Below are positions 8,466-17,722 of a stretch of 64,000 bases of DNA, in pieces. A model generated the notes under the pieces. The model was not told the origin of the DNA, searched no databases, and saw only the letters and a program-made list of their open reading frames with translations. The stretch spans positions 62,001-126,000 of the forward strand of contig CADBBH010000002.1 in the NCBI GenBank assembly GCA_902792905.1, given 5' to 3'. The translations under genes were made by a program, and so were the position numbers. Position 1 is the stretch's first letter; each line of letters begins with the position of its first letter. Origin of the DNA: Oscillospiraceae bacterium (GTDB taxonomy: Bacteria; Bacillota; Clostridia; Oscillospirales; Acutalibacteraceae).

Positions 8466-9326
8466 ATGGCTTCGTTTTTACCGGCCCTCAGCAACGCCTT
8501 ATCTGTCATAATGGCAGTGTTATTCATACCGCTCTCGGCCCTGACTTACGGAATTGACGCGATTTCCGCTTCGGTTCGAACCGATAAAGCCAGGATAAAT
8601 GTAGCGGGAGTTTCCGCCTGGTTCTATTCCCAGGGAATCACGACTGACGGCGAGAACTTTTATTTCTCGTCAAAGAATACGCTGATTAAAACGCAGGCAG
8701 ACAAAAAAACGTTAATCACCGCTGATTATTCGGCGATTCCCGATGAGCTTAAAGCAAGGTTCAATACCAAGCATATCGGGGGAATAAGTTATTATGACGG
8801 AAAAATCTACGCCGGTATGGAGGACAGCAAGGTCTTTGAGCATCCGCTCGTCGGAGTATTTGACGCCGGAACTCTCGAACTCTTGGAGTATTATCCTCTT
8901 GATGACAGGGATGACGAAGGGAATCTGCTTGTTAAAAAAGGCGTTCCCTGGGTCGCCGTGAATCCCGATGACGGTTATCTTTACGCTGCCGAAAACAACC
9001 GCACTCCCGGGGTTATTTATTATTACGATATCAACAACGGTATGCGAAGAATCGGAGAAATCCGTCTGTGCGGCGGAATGAGTATGATTCAGGGTGCGGA
9101 GTTTTCAAACGGAAAACTGCTGCTCGCGACCAATGATGAGACTCAGGCGATTTACTCGCTCGATACCGAAACGGGCGAAAACGAAAAGATACTCGACCGC
9201 AATCTCACCGCAGGCAGCGAGGGCGAGGGGATGACCGTAATTGTCAGAGACGGGAAGACCGTAATAACAGCTCTTGATATGGGCCCGCTGTTCGTCAACG
9301 CGTTCGTGAGAGAATATGAATTTTAA
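8466..9326 (+). CDS. Exported beta-propeller-like protein, function unknown
   Basis: This 286-residue protein has an N-terminal hydrophobic helix (about residues 5-36) that could be a signal anchor. The remainder is a series of short blade-like units (ITTDGENFYFSSKNTLI, GISYYDGKIYAGMED, VNPDDGYLYAAENN, FSNGKLLLATNDETQ). These resemble NHL, quinoprotein or SMP-30-type propellers. The start follows TTGAGGGG. The gene sits directly upstream of ileS on the same strand. No catalytic motif was recognised; a ligand-binding or lactonase-like fold is possible. Confidence 0.72.
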   Translation: MASFLPALSNALSVIMAVLFIPLSALTYGIDAISASVRTDKARINVAGVSAWFYSQGITTDGENFYFSSKNTLIKTQADKKTLITADYSAIPDELKARFNTKHIGGISYYDGKIYAGMEDSKVFEHPLVGVFDAGTLELLEYYPLDDRDDEGNLLVKKGVPWVAVNPDDGYLYAAENNRTPGVIYYYDINNGMRRIGEIRLCGGMSMIQGAEFSNGKLLLATNDETQAIYSLDTETGENEKILDRNLTAGSEGEGMTVIVRDGKTVITALDMGPLFVNAFVREYEF

Positions 9327-9361
9327 GTTTTGGTTGTAATCTGAAACGGAGGAATCTGTTT

Positions 9362-12300
9362 ATGTATAAGAAAGTATCCGCAAATCTTGATTTTGTAAAC
9401 CGCGAGAAGGCAGTGCTCGATTTCTGGAAGGCAAACGACATCTTCGAAAAGAGCATGAAAATCCGCGAGGGCTGCCCGACCTATACCTTCTATGACGGCC
9501 CGCCGACCGCAAACGGCAAGCCGCATATCGGCCACGTGCTCACGAGAGTTATCAAGGATATGATTCCGAGATACCGTACGATGAAGGGCAATTTTGTTCC
9601 GCGTAAGGCGGGATGGGATACCCATGGCCTGCCCGTTGAACTCGAGGTTGAGAAGATGCTCGGTATCAACGGCAAGGAGCAGATTGAGGAATACGGTCTT
9701 GAGCCGTTTATCAAATACTGCAAGGAGAGTGTCTGGAAATATAAGGGGATGTGGGAGGATTTCTCCGGAACTGTCGGTTTCTGGGCCGATATGGATAATC
9801 CCTATGTTACTTATCACAATGATTTCATCGAATCCGAGTGGTGGTCGCTCAAGCAGATTTGGGAAAAAGGCCTGCTTTACAAGGGCTTCAAGATTGTTCC
9901 CTACTGCCCGCGCTGCGGCACTCCGCTCTCATCCCACGAAGTCGCTCAGGGTTATAAGCTTGTAAAAGAGCGTTCAGCGGTTGTCCGTTTCAAAAAGAAG
10001 GATGCCGATGAATACTTCCTCGCTTGGACTACCACGCCATGGACTCTGCCCTCAAACCTTGCTCTGTGCGTAAATCCCGAAGAGACTTATGTAAAGGTCA
10101 AGGCGGCGGACGGCTATACCTACTATATGGCGAAGGCGCTTCTCGATACTGTTCTCGGTAAGCTTGCAGATGAAGAAAACGGCGTGAAGGCCTATGAGAT
10201 AATCGAGGAATACAAGGGCACCGACCTTGAATATATGGAATATGAGCCACTCTTTGAGTGCGCCGGCGTTTCTGCCGCGAAGCAGGGCAAAAAGGCTCAT
10301 TTCATTACCGTTGACGATTACGTCACGATGACTGACGGTACCGGCATAGTCCATATCGCTCCCGCATTCGGTGAAGACGACGCTAAGGTCGGCAGAAAAT
10401 ACGATCTGCCCTTCGTCCAGTTTGTTGACGGCAAGGGCAATATGACCGAAGAAACTCCTTATGCAGGCAAATTCGTCAAGGACGCGGATAAGGATGTCCT
10501 CATCGACCTCGATAAAGACGGCAAACTCTTTGATGCTCCGAAATTCGAGCATGAATATCCGCACTGCTGGCGCTGCGACACTCCGCTCATTTACTATGCC
10601 CGCGAGAGCTGGTTTATCAAGATGACCGCCGTCAGGGACAATCTCGTGAAGAATAATGAGACAGTCAACTGGATTCCTCAGAGCATCGGCACCGGCAGAT
10701 TCGGCGACTGGCTCAAGAATATCCAGGACTGGGGCATTTCCCGTAACCGTTACTGGGGCACACCGCTCAATATCTGGGAATGCGAATGCGGCCACAGGCA
10801 CGCTGTTGGCTCAATCGCCGAGCTCAAAGAGCTCAGTGACAACTGCCCGGATGATATCGAACTTCACCGTCCGTATATCGACGCGGTTACAATCAGGTGC
10901 GAAAAGTGCGGCAAGGAGATGCACAGAGTTCCCGAAGTCATCGACTGCTGGTATGATTCGGGTTCAATGCCCTTCGCTCAGCACCATTATCCGTTCGAGA
11001 ATAAGGAACTCTTTGAACAGCAGTTCCCGGCTCAGTTCATTTCCGAAGCGGTTGACCAGACCAGAGGATGGTTCTATTCGCTCATGGCGATTTCAACCCT
11101 TCTCTTTGATAAATCTCCCTATGAGAATGTTATCGTTCTCGGCCTCGTTCAGGATGAGAACGGCCAGAAGATGAGCAAGTCAAAGGGCAACGCCGTTGAC
11201 CCGTTTGACGCTCTGAAGAATCTCGGCGCGGATGCCATCCGTTGGTATTTCTATACGAATTCAGCCCCCTGGCTTCCCAACAGATTCCACGATAAGGCGG
11301 TTGTCGAGGGTCAGCGTAAATTCATGGGCACTCTCTGGAACACCTACGCTTTCTATATCCTCTATGCCGATATTGATAAATTCAATCCGAAGGAGCATAC
11401 TCTCGATTATTCAAAGCTCGGAGTTATGGACAGATGGCTTCTTTCGAGGCTGAATACGCTTATCAAGACCGTTGACGGTTATCTCGATACATATCAGATT
11501 CCCGAGGCGGGCAAGGCGCTTCAGACATTTGTTGACGAGCTTTCGAACTGGTACGTCCGCCGTGGCAGAGAGAGATTCTGGAAACAGACCGGCGATGACG
11601 ATAAGGTCAACGCATATATGACTCTCTACACCGCGCTTGAAACCTTCATCAAGCTTGCAGCTCCGATGATTCCGTTCATCACAGAGGATATTTATCAGAA
11701 TCTCGTGCGTACTGTTGATCCCGACGCTCCCGAGAGCATTCATCTCTGCGATTATCCCGTTGCTGACGAAAGCCTGATTGACAGAGACCTCGAGAATTAT
11801 ATGGACGAGGTTCTCAAGGTTGTCGCGCTCGGCAGAGCAGCGAGAAACACCGCGAATATCAAGAACAGACAGCCCCTCGGCAGAATGTTCGTCGGCGTTC
11901 CGCGCGAACTTCCCGCGGAATTCCTCAAGATAGTTGAAGAAGAGCTCAATATAAAGAGCGTGGAATTTGTTGATGATTCCTCATCGTACGTTTCATACTC
12001 CTTCAAGCCGCAGCTTAAGACGCTCGGTCCCAAATACGGCAAGCTTATCGGCGGTATCCGTAATGCCCTTCAGTCGCTCGACGGCTCAAAGGTGAAAGCT
12101 CAGCTCGATTCCGAGGGTGCGATAACAATCAGCGTCGAGGGAACCGATATTTCTCTCGCTCCCGAGGACCTTCTTATCGAAACGGTTCAGAAAGAGGGCT
12201 TTATGGCTGAGAGCGACAGCGGAATTACCGTAGTTCTCGACACCAATCTTACTCCCGAACTCATCGAGGAGGGCTTCGTCAGAGAGCTCACCTCCAAGAT

Positions 12301-12517
12301 TCAGGATATGCGCAAGAAGGCGGGCTTTGAGGTCACCGATACAATCAAAGTTTATTACGGCGGCAACGAAAAGATAGCCGGAATCATCGCGGCCAATAAG
12401 GAATCGATGAGCAAGGATGTCCTCGCGACGGAAATGATCGAGGGTGCAGGCGGCTCATACACAGCAGAGCTCGACATAAACGGCGAAAAGGTAAATATGG
12501 GTGTTGAAAAGAACTGA
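9362..12517 (+). CDS. ileS: Isoleucyl-tRNA synthetase
   Basis: This 1051-residue class I synthetase charges tRNA-Ile with isoleucine. The HIGH motif is GKPHIGHVL (near residue 53) and the KMSKS motif is QKMSKSKGN (near residue 603). A CP1 editing domain lies between them, with the TTPWTLPSN segment near residue 222. Zinc-binding-like cysteine pairs occur (CPRCGTP, CEKCGKE). Length and wording around HIGH (GLPVELEVEK, NPYVTYHNDFIESEWW) resemble the eukaryote-like type 2 IleRS rather than the shorter classic bacterial type 1. The start follows GGAGGAAT. No T-box leader is visible upstream, unlike alaS in this window. Confidence 0.97.
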   Translation: MYKKVSANLDFVNREKAVLDFWKANDIFEKSMKIREGCPTYTFYDGPPTANGKPHIGHVLTRVIKDMIPRYRTMKGNFVPRKAGWDTHGLPVELEVEKMLGINGKEQIEEYGLEPFIKYCKESVWKYKGMWEDFSGTVGFWADMDNPYVTYHNDFIESEWWSLKQIWEKGLLYKGFKIVPYCPRCGTPLSSHEVAQGYKLVKERSAVVRFKKKDADEYFLAWTTTPWTLPSNLALCVNPEETYVKVKAADGYTYYMAKALLDTVLGKLADEENGVKAYEIIEEYKGTDLEYMEYEPLFECAGVSAAKQGKKAHFITVDDYVTMTDGTGIVHIAPAFGEDDAKVGRKYDLPFVQFVDGKGNMTEETPYAGKFVKDADKDVLIDLDKDGKLFDAPKFEHEYPHCWRCDTPLIYYARESWFIKMTAVRDNLVKNNETVNWIPQSIGTGRFGDWLKNIQDWGISRNRYWGTPLNIWECECGHRHAVGSIAELKELSDNCPDDIELHRPYIDAVTIRCEKCGKEMHRVPEVIDCWYDSGSMPFAQHHYPFENKELFEQQFPAQFISEAVDQTRGWFYSLMAISTLLFDKSPYENVIVLGLVQDENGQKMSKSKGNAVDPFDALKNLGADAIRWYFYTNSAPWLPNRFHDKAVVEGQRKFMGTLWNTYAFYILYADIDKFNPKEHTLDYSKLGVMDRWLLSRLNTLIKTVDGYLDTYQIPEAGKALQTFVDELSNWYVRRGRERFWKQTGDDDKVNAYMTLYTALETFIKLAAPMIPFITEDIYQNLVRTVDPDAPESIHLCDYPVADESLIDRDLENYMDEVLKVVALGRAARNTANIKNRQPLGRMFVGVPRELPAEFLKIVEEELNIKSVEFVDDSSSYVSYSFKPQLKTLGPKYGKLIGGIRNALQSLDGSKVKAQLDSEGAITISVEGTDISLAPEDLLIETVQKEGFMAESDSGITVVLDTNLTPELIEEGFVRELTSKIQDMRKKAGFEVTDTIKVYYGGNEKIAGIIAANKESMSKDVLATEMIEGAGGSYTAELDINGEKVNMGVEKN

Positions 12518-12568
12518 GAAACGGTTCTCCCGTGATAATACCTTTTCCGATGAATAATGCAACAAAGA

Positions 12569-12600
12569 ACTCCCGCAGTCAGAAAACTGCGGGAGTTTCA
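12569..12600. terminator. Intrinsic terminator between ileS and sufB
   Basis: Arms ACTCCCGCAGT and ACTGCGGGAGT with a 6-base loop lie between the ileS and sufB stop codons. The flanks are TTTCAATA on plus and CTTTGTT on minus. The core of the stem (ACTCCCGCAG) recurs in the terminator at 20059. Confidence 0.8.
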
Positions 12601-12610
12601 ATATATGATT

Positions 12611-13537
12611 TTATTTAAGGAAACCGTTGATAATCTGCTCCTCGGCTTCCTGCTCGGTAAGGCCGAGAGTCATAAGCTTAATCAGCTGTTCGCCGGCGAT
12701 TTTTCCTATTGCCGCCTCGTGAACGAGCTGGGCATCAACGCTGTTTGCCTCGAGTGAGGGAACGGCGAGAATTCTGCCGTTATCCATAATAATTGAATCG
12801 CATTCGGTATGACCGCTGCATTCCGCGTCTCCGATTACGCAAAGGTCAAGCTTCTGGAAACTGTTGTCGCGCGCAACGGAGCGGGAGACCACATCGGCGC
12901 TCGAGCCGTCTTCGGCGAGAGTTACTTTATATATGCTTTCGGCATTCTGCACGCCGTGAGTCATAAGGCGCTCGCGCACTATGAGCTTCGCGTCCTTCCT
13001 GAGCTCTGCAACAGTGGTGCGGCGGGTGGAGTCAACTCCCTTTATCTGCACCATTTCCATTTCCATGGTGCTGCCCTCTTCAAGATATGCCTCGGTTACG
13101 GGATTGAGAATACGCTTGCCGTCGCCGTCGCCTGAGCCGTAATGCTTTTCAACATAGCGAACCTTTGAATTCTTACCGATAAAGAAACGGTGGACGCCGT
13201 CGTGCTGACTGTCCTGCTTGCCGCAGTTGTCTATTCCGCAGCCGGCAACGATAAGCACGTCGCAGTTTTCGCCGACATAAAAATCGTTGTAAACCGTCTC
13301 TTTTAGGCCGCTCTCGCTGAGAACTACCGGGATATGCACGCTCTCTTTGACCGTGTTATCCTTTATTTTTATGTCTATTCCGCTGACATCTGTCTTGCTG
13401 ATAATATCAATACTTGCGGTGGTATTCCTGCCGACCGATTCGCCGTTTGCGCGAAGGTTATACGCTCCCTCGGGAACATCGTGAAGATCGGCGATTTCTC
13501 TCATAAGCCGCATCTGAACTGCGTCGAGCTTATTCAT
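12611..13537 (-). CDS. sufB: SufB/SufD-family Fe-S cluster scaffold subunit
   Basis: This 308-residue protein carries the SufB/SufD core beta-helix (RFFIGKNSKVRYVEKHYG, LEEGSTMEMEMVQIKGVDST, RSVARDNSFQKLDLCVIG) and a C-terminal HEAAIGKIAGEQLIKLMTLGL helix typical of the family. It is much shorter than classical SufB (about 470 residues) and lacks the long N-terminal region. It overlaps sufC by 8 bases, and no sufD, sufS or sufU lies nearby. This matches the two-gene minimal SUF arrangement (also called SMS) of many anaerobes, in which a homodimeric SufB-like scaffold works with SufC. AAGGAGGCGAC precedes the ATG. Confidence 0.9.
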   Translation of the reverse strand: MNKLDAVQMRLMREIADLHDVPEGAYNLRANGESVGRNTTASIDIISKTDVSGIDIKIKDNTVKESVHIPVVLSESGLKETVYNDFYVGENCDVLIVAGCGIDNCGKQDSQHDGVHRFFIGKNSKVRYVEKHYGSGDGDGKRILNPVTEAYLEEGSTMEMEMVQIKGVDSTRRTTVAELRKDAKLIVRERLMTHGVQNAESIYKVTLAEDGSSADVVSRSVARDNSFQKLDLCVIGDAECSGHTECDSIIMDNGRILAVPSLEANSVDAQLVHEAAIGKIAGEQLIKLMTLGLTEQEAEEQIINGFLK

Positions 13538-14276
13538 TTGCGTCGCCTCCTTCCATTCTGGGGCAGACGCTCATCGCGTAGCCGCTGCCGATTATCTCGG
13601 GAAGAATTTCGTCTTTTGTTCCTCGCTTGACAAGCTTTCCGTCCGCGAGAACTATTATTTCATCGGCGATGCTGAGAATTCTCTCCTGGTGGGAGATGAC
13701 GATAACGGTTCTCGCACTGTCGCTGTTTCTCATCTTTTCAAATATGCGGATAAGATTCTTGAAACTCCAGAGATCAATGCCTGCTTCGGGTTCGTCAAAA
13801 AGTGCGAGCTTGACATTTCTGGCAAGAATAGTTGCTATTTCGATGCGCTTTAATTCGCCACCCGAAAGTGAGGAATTGACTTCGCGTCCTATATAATCCT
13901 TGGCGCACAGGCCTACTTCGGAGAGATATGAGCAGGCTTCGGAAACGGAGAGGTTTCTGCCCTCCGCCATTCTCAGAAGATCAAGCACGGTGATTCCCTT
14001 GAAGCGGACGGGCTGCTGAAATGCAAAGCCGATACCCATTTTTGCTCTCTCGGTGATGCTTTTTTCCGTGATGTCCTCGCCGTCGAATATAATCCGGCCC
14101 TCAGTGGGATTCTCAATGCCCGCAATCAGTTTTGCAAGGGTGGACTTGCCGCCGCCGTTCGGGCCGGTGATAACTATGAATCTGTTATCGGGTATTGATA
14201 AATCAACCCCGTCGATTATTTCCTTATGCTTTCCGTCGCTCTCAGCTCCGAAAGAAACATTCTTTAATTCAAGCAT
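13530..14276 (-). CDS. sufC: SufC Fe-S assembly ATPase
   Basis: This 248-residue ABC ATPase has Walker A TGPNGGGKST (near residue 38), Q-loop FAFQQPVRF, signature SSLSGGELKR and Walker B LALFDEPEAGID, with an H-loop ISHQ. It powers conformational change of the SufB scaffold during Fe-S cluster assembly in the cytoplasm. AAGGAGACAG lies before the ATG. The gene begins only about 30 bases after the tRNA-Leu terminator hairpin and no clear promoter is visible in that gap, so expression may depend on read-through from the tRNA promoter. Confidence 0.95.
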   Translation of the reverse strand: MLELKNVSFGAESDGKHKEIIDGVDLSIPDNRFIVITGPNGGGKSTLAKLIAGIENPTEGRIIFDGEDITEKSITERAKMGIGFAFQQPVRFKGITVLDLLRMAEGRNLSVSEACSYLSEVGLCAKDYIGREVNSSLSGGELKRIEIATILARNVKLALFDEPEAGIDLWSFKNLIRIFEKMRNSDSARTVIVISHQERILSIADEIIVLADGKLVKRGTKDEILPEIIGSGYAMSVCPRMEGGDANE

Positions 14277-14300
14277 TTCTGTCTCCTTAGATGATTCTCA

Positions 14301-14331
14301 TAAAACCAGAACCTGCCGCAAGGCAGGTTCT
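14301..14331 (-). terminator. Terminator after tRNA-Leu
   Basis: The hairpin arms AGAACCTGCC and GGCAGGTTCT with a 4-base loop are followed on the minus strand by GGTTTTAT. It begins two bases after the encoded CCA of tRNA-Leu. The U-run is short, so partial read-through into sufC is plausible. Confidence 0.75.
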
Positions 14332-14333
14332 GA

Positions 14334-14420
14334 TGGTGCCGGTGACCGGACTTGAACCGGTACGCAGTTGCCTGCGAGGGATTTTAAGTCCCTTGCGTCT
14401 GCCTATTCCGCCACACCGGC
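14334..14420 (-). tRNA. tRNA-Leu (anticodon TAA)
   Basis: An 87-base class II tRNA on the minus strand. The acceptor stem GCCGGTG pairs with CACCGGC, the anticodon loop is CTTAAAA (TAA, reads UUA/UUG), a long variable arm follows, the T-loop is GTTCAAGTC, and a 3' CCA is encoded. It lies between the MBL hydrolase and sufC. Confidence 0.97.
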
Positions 14421-14437
14421 ATAATATCGCAATCGAT

Positions 14438-14466
14438 ATTATAATTGTTTTAGGGGTTTTTGTCAA
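14438..14466 (-). promoter_or_regulatory. tRNA-Leu promoter
   Basis: Minus-strand TTGACA (14466-14461), a 17-base spacer and TATAAT (14443-14438) form a perfect consensus promoter. The -35 box lies inside the 3' end of the upstream MBL-fold gene. Confidence 0.88.
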
Positions 14467-15718
14467 CCTTTCTTTTTAAGTATTCTTTATACAGGCGCTC
14501 CTTATATTCATCGGTATATTCATAGCACCAGAGGTTGAAAATGCCCTCAAAATCCTCAAATGTTTCATCGGGATAAACCCGCACGTTATGCGGCGAATAG
14601 GGGAGCGGAATTTCAACCGTTCCGTTCGAGGCGATGTAGTATTCATCGGCGATTTCAATAGCGGTGCGGTTGCTCTCCTGCCTCGGGAGCTCCTCGTCGA
14701 ACTTTATCTGCGTTACCGGAAACAGCGCGCATTTCGCGCCCGCTCTGCGGTAAAATCCGGGAGACGTACCCGAATGTCCGTGGTGGGCAATTTGCATAAT
14801 ATCGCACTTAAGAGCATTGTTATAGCGCCTAATCATCACGCTGTCGTTGTGAGCCGAGGCATCGCCTGGGAAGAAAACGCGAGTGCCTGCGCATTCCGCC
14901 GTTATTACGCTTGAAGTATTATTGAAATCCTGAGTCGGATTCGGGTGGATATCCTCGTGTGTGCAGAGAACGGTGAAAGCAATATTTCTCACGGCAAAGC
15001 GCATTCCCGTATGTACTTTCACGCGCTTTATCTCCGGGTGCATATCGAGATTCCGCCTGAAATCGCACATTGCATTGAAAAACGGAATATCCCACGGTGC
15101 GTCTCTGTGAGAGGGCGAGGGGAAATTATAAAAAACCGTCTCTATTGATATCCTGTCATAATAATAAGAAACGATATCATTGAATTTCCCGATATGGTCC
15201 TCGTGGGCGTGGCTGAAGAACCAGCCCGAAACGCGCGGCTTCTCCCCGCCGGATACTTTTTTCAGGAATTCAATTATGCGGATATCGTCATTGACCGAAT
15301 ACCAGTGAGGAGTGTCGATTATGAAAAAGCTGCCGTCGTCACAGCGCATAATATAGCACATTCCGCAGTCTATCAGCGAATGGTCAACCTCATACTGCCA
15401 GAGAACGGGAGGCGTATCTCCCGATTTCACGGGCAGAACGGAATATCCGCCGGTCATACCGTCAGCGATGATTCTGATTTTCCGCTCGGCGGGAACATAA
15501 TAAATATGAAGCAGGAAATCCTTTCTGTAAGTGCGCGAAAGATTTGACTCAATATCATTTGAATCAATAAGATTAAAGTCCGCTTCTTCGGCTTCTTTGC
15601 AGAGCTCTTCAAAGCGGACGGCATCGGTATCTGCGGCGACATACATATAAGTGTCGTCGCCGCAGTCATATTTGTCGTTATATTTCAGATTCGGGAAAAC
15701 CGATGAAATATCTTTCAT
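14450..15718 (-). CDS. MBL-fold metallo-hydrolase (ComEC/Rec2-type hydrolase domain)
   Basis: This 422-residue soluble protein has a metallo-beta-lactamase fold. The metal motif HAHEDHIG lies in GWFFSHAHEDHIGKF near residue 175, a FFPGDAS motif lies near residue 290, and QIAHHGHSG follows near residue 310. This set is characteristic of the ComEC-associated hydrolase subfamily rather than RNase J or beta-lactamases. The N-terminal 100 residues are beta-rich and not assigned. GAGGATA precedes the ATG. It follows the M23 peptidase gene by 15 bases on the same strand. The substrate, possibly a nucleic acid or phosphodiester, is not known. Confidence 0.88.
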   Translation of the reverse strand: MKDISSVFPNLKYNDKYDCGDDTYMYVAADTDAVRFEELCKEAEEADFNLIDSNDIESNLSRTYRKDFLLHIYYVPAERKIRIIADGMTGGYSVLPVKSGDTPPVLWQYEVDHSLIDCGMCYIMRCDDGSFFIIDTPHWYSVNDDIRIIEFLKKVSGGEKPRVSGWFFSHAHEDHIGKFNDIVSYYYDRISIETVFYNFPSPSHRDAPWDIPFFNAMCDFRRNLDMHPEIKRVKVHTGMRFAVRNIAFTVLCTHEDIHPNPTQDFNNTSSVITAECAGTRVFFPGDASAHNDSVMIRRYNNALKCDIMQIAHHGHSGTSPGFYRRAGAKCALFPVTQIKFDEELPRQESNRTAIEIADEYYIASNGTVEIPLPYSPHNVRVYPDETFEDFEGIFNLWCYEYTDEYKERLYKEYLKRKVDKNP

Positions 15719-15733
15719 ATTATCCTCGGAAAA

Positions 15734-17695
15734 CTATGAAATGAAGTTAACGGGGTTCTGGGTTTCGCCGTTATAGATAACCTCAAAGTGAAGGTGCGGG
15801 CCGCTCGAGTTGCCGGTCGAGCCGACTCTTCCGATGGTCTTGCCGCCTTCGACGACTTCGCCCATACGCACGGTAATAGAGCCCTCAAGCAGATGAGCGT
15901 ATCTGGTCTTGTAACCGTCGCCGTGGTTGATAAGTATCATATTGCCGTAACCCGAAGAACTGTGCTGAACAACCTCAACCACACCGCTTCTCGAAGCTAT
16001 GACGGGTGTTCCGCGGGCTGTGCCGTTATTGGTGCACAGGTCAACTCCCTTGTGCCAGCCGCTGCTTCTCCAGCCGTAGGGCGAGGAGATATAGTGGCAG
16101 TGCGGAGCGGGCCACAGGAAGCCCATTGAAGAGGCCTGGCCGATGTAAACGCCGCCGTAGGTGGTCTTTGTGCCGACAACGATTATCTCTTCCGTAGGAG
16201 CGACAAGAACCTCATCGACGCTGTAGGTGGTGCTGAGAATGTCATCGATATAAACCTGAGTGGTCGTGACTCTCTTCTTGCCGTAAACGCCCTGCTGACG
16301 CACGACTCTGTATCCGCTGTATTTTGTGACATCGCGGGTGGTGACCGTCGCGTACGGGACCTCGACAACTTCCGAAGTGCTGACGCTCTTCTTGATATTT
16401 ATAAGATTGTGTGTGTTGATATACGATTCAAGTTCCGATGCATCCCACATCACATCATCCTCATCTCGATAGAGACCCTGAACATAGTCAATCTCCTGCA
16501 GGAATCCGACCACATAGCCGTTTGCCTGCGCCTGCTCCTCATAAGGGGCGAGGATATTGTAGAACACCGTCTTTGCGTCCGCCTCGTTCTTGACGGCGCA
16601 GATGAATCTGTCATCTATATAAATACCGCAGGCGTGAGTAAGATTCTCCGCGGAGTTTTCAATCATCTTGTCGGATATCGTTCTCGCGTCATTTAGCTCG
16701 TCGTAAGAGACAACCGCGAGTTCATAGCCGGCATTGAGATTGCCCGCTGCCTGAGTGGTCTGCTCGGAGGTGACGCTGTTTGACCTGAGGCGGTCCATAA
16801 CCATACTCTTGGCCTCGATGAAAACGGACTCGTCGCTTATGTAGCCGATACTTTCATCGTTATAGATAACCTTCAGGGCGAAGGTGACATTTTTCCAGTA
16901 ACTCAGGACAAGAATCAGAATTATCACCGAAATAACGGGAAGCGCAAAGTTTCCTATTGATTTCAGCAGAAGAGCGTGCCTGTCAACTGCCTTTTTGATA
17001 TAGTGCAGAATAACGGCGGGTGTGGAGAGCGGATGGCGGAGAGATTTTATGATATTGCCGATTGAGGAACGAATCTCGGAGCCGAATGCTCTTGCTTCTT
17101 CGCCGAGACCTTTCCTGCGTGTGCCTGCGGACATGCGCCTGCTTATGCGGGCATCCCTGACGGAATCGCGCAGCTTCACAAAAGGCACAAATAACAGAGC
17201 GAGCAGATCTCCGCCTGCAGATGAAATAAAATGCGAAACAACGTCGCCGAGCGAATATATGAAATAATAGAGAGAATTCTTTTCGTTGAGATCAATATAT
17301 TCGGTCGGACGCTTTTTGCGTACTTTCGCTTTTCTTTTCTTTGATTTGCGAACGTTTTTACCGGGGTCGTTTGAGAAAGCGCCCAGGTCAATCATCTCGT
17401 CGAGCTTCGCGGTTTTCGATTCGGGCTTTTCAACTCCTGCGGCTATGTCGGCCTTCTTGATTGCCTCGTCAACCTCCTGCGAATAGCGGCGTTCGATATC
17501 GGCTCTGATTGCCTCCATCTCGCGTTCCTTTTTGCGCTCGGCTTCGCGGCGCAGCAATTCCTCGCGCGAAAGGTCGCCCTCGGCAAATTCCTCGGCTATT
17601 TCGCGCGCGCTGCCGACCATTTCATCATAGAGACTCTCTTCAGGTGAAACGGATTCGTCATTATTCACTTTTTTGTTGTCTTTTTCTTCAGCCAT
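15734..17695 (-). CDS. Membrane-anchored G5/M23 peptidoglycan endopeptidase
   Basis: This 653-residue protein has an unusual layout. A highly charged N-terminal region of about 240 residues comes first, with a helical Glu/Arg/Lys-rich stretch at 30-80 and an RKSKKRKAKVRKKR basic patch near 116-129. A membrane helix lies at about 247-266. A G5 domain follows (about 436-510), then a LytM/M23 domain with zinc ligands His548 and Asp552 in HKGVD and His634/His636 in PHLHFE, plus His601. It should cut cross-bridges in cell-wall peptides outside the membrane. GGAG lies before the ATG. It sits between rfbD and the MBL hydrolase with short gaps. Confidence 0.93.
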   Translation of the reverse strand: MAEEKDNKKVNNDESVSPEESLYDEMVGSAREIAEEFAEGDLSREELLRREAERKKEREMEAIRADIERRYSQEVDEAIKKADIAAGVEKPESKTAKLDEMIDLGAFSNDPGKNVRKSKKRKAKVRKKRPTEYIDLNEKNSLYYFIYSLGDVVSHFISSAGGDLLALLFVPFVKLRDSVRDARISRRMSAGTRRKGLGEEARAFGSEIRSSIGNIIKSLRHPLSTPAVILHYIKKAVDRHALLLKSIGNFALPVISVIILILVLSYWKNVTFALKVIYNDESIGYISDESVFIEAKSMVMDRLRSNSVTSEQTTQAAGNLNAGYELAVVSYDELNDARTISDKMIENSAENLTHACGIYIDDRFICAVKNEADAKTVFYNILAPYEEQAQANGYVVGFLQEIDYVQGLYRDEDDVMWDASELESYINTHNLINIKKSVSTSEVVEVPYATVTTRDVTKYSGYRVVRQQGVYGKKRVTTTQVYIDDILSTTYSVDEVLVAPTEEIIVVGTKTTYGGVYIGQASSMGFLWPAPHCHYISSPYGWRSSGWHKGVDLCTNNGTARGTPVIASRSGVVEVVQHSSSGYGNMILINHGDGYKTRYAHLLEGSITVRMGEVVEGGKTIGRVGSTGNSSGPHLHFEVIYNGETQNPVNFIS

Positions 17696-17722
17696 ATTAA
17701 CTCCAAAAAAGCAAAGGAAAGA

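Noticed and set aside
10052..10801. 249-codon minus-strand frame inside ileS
   Set aside because: It is antisense to a conserved catalytic region of ileS and shows no family signature.
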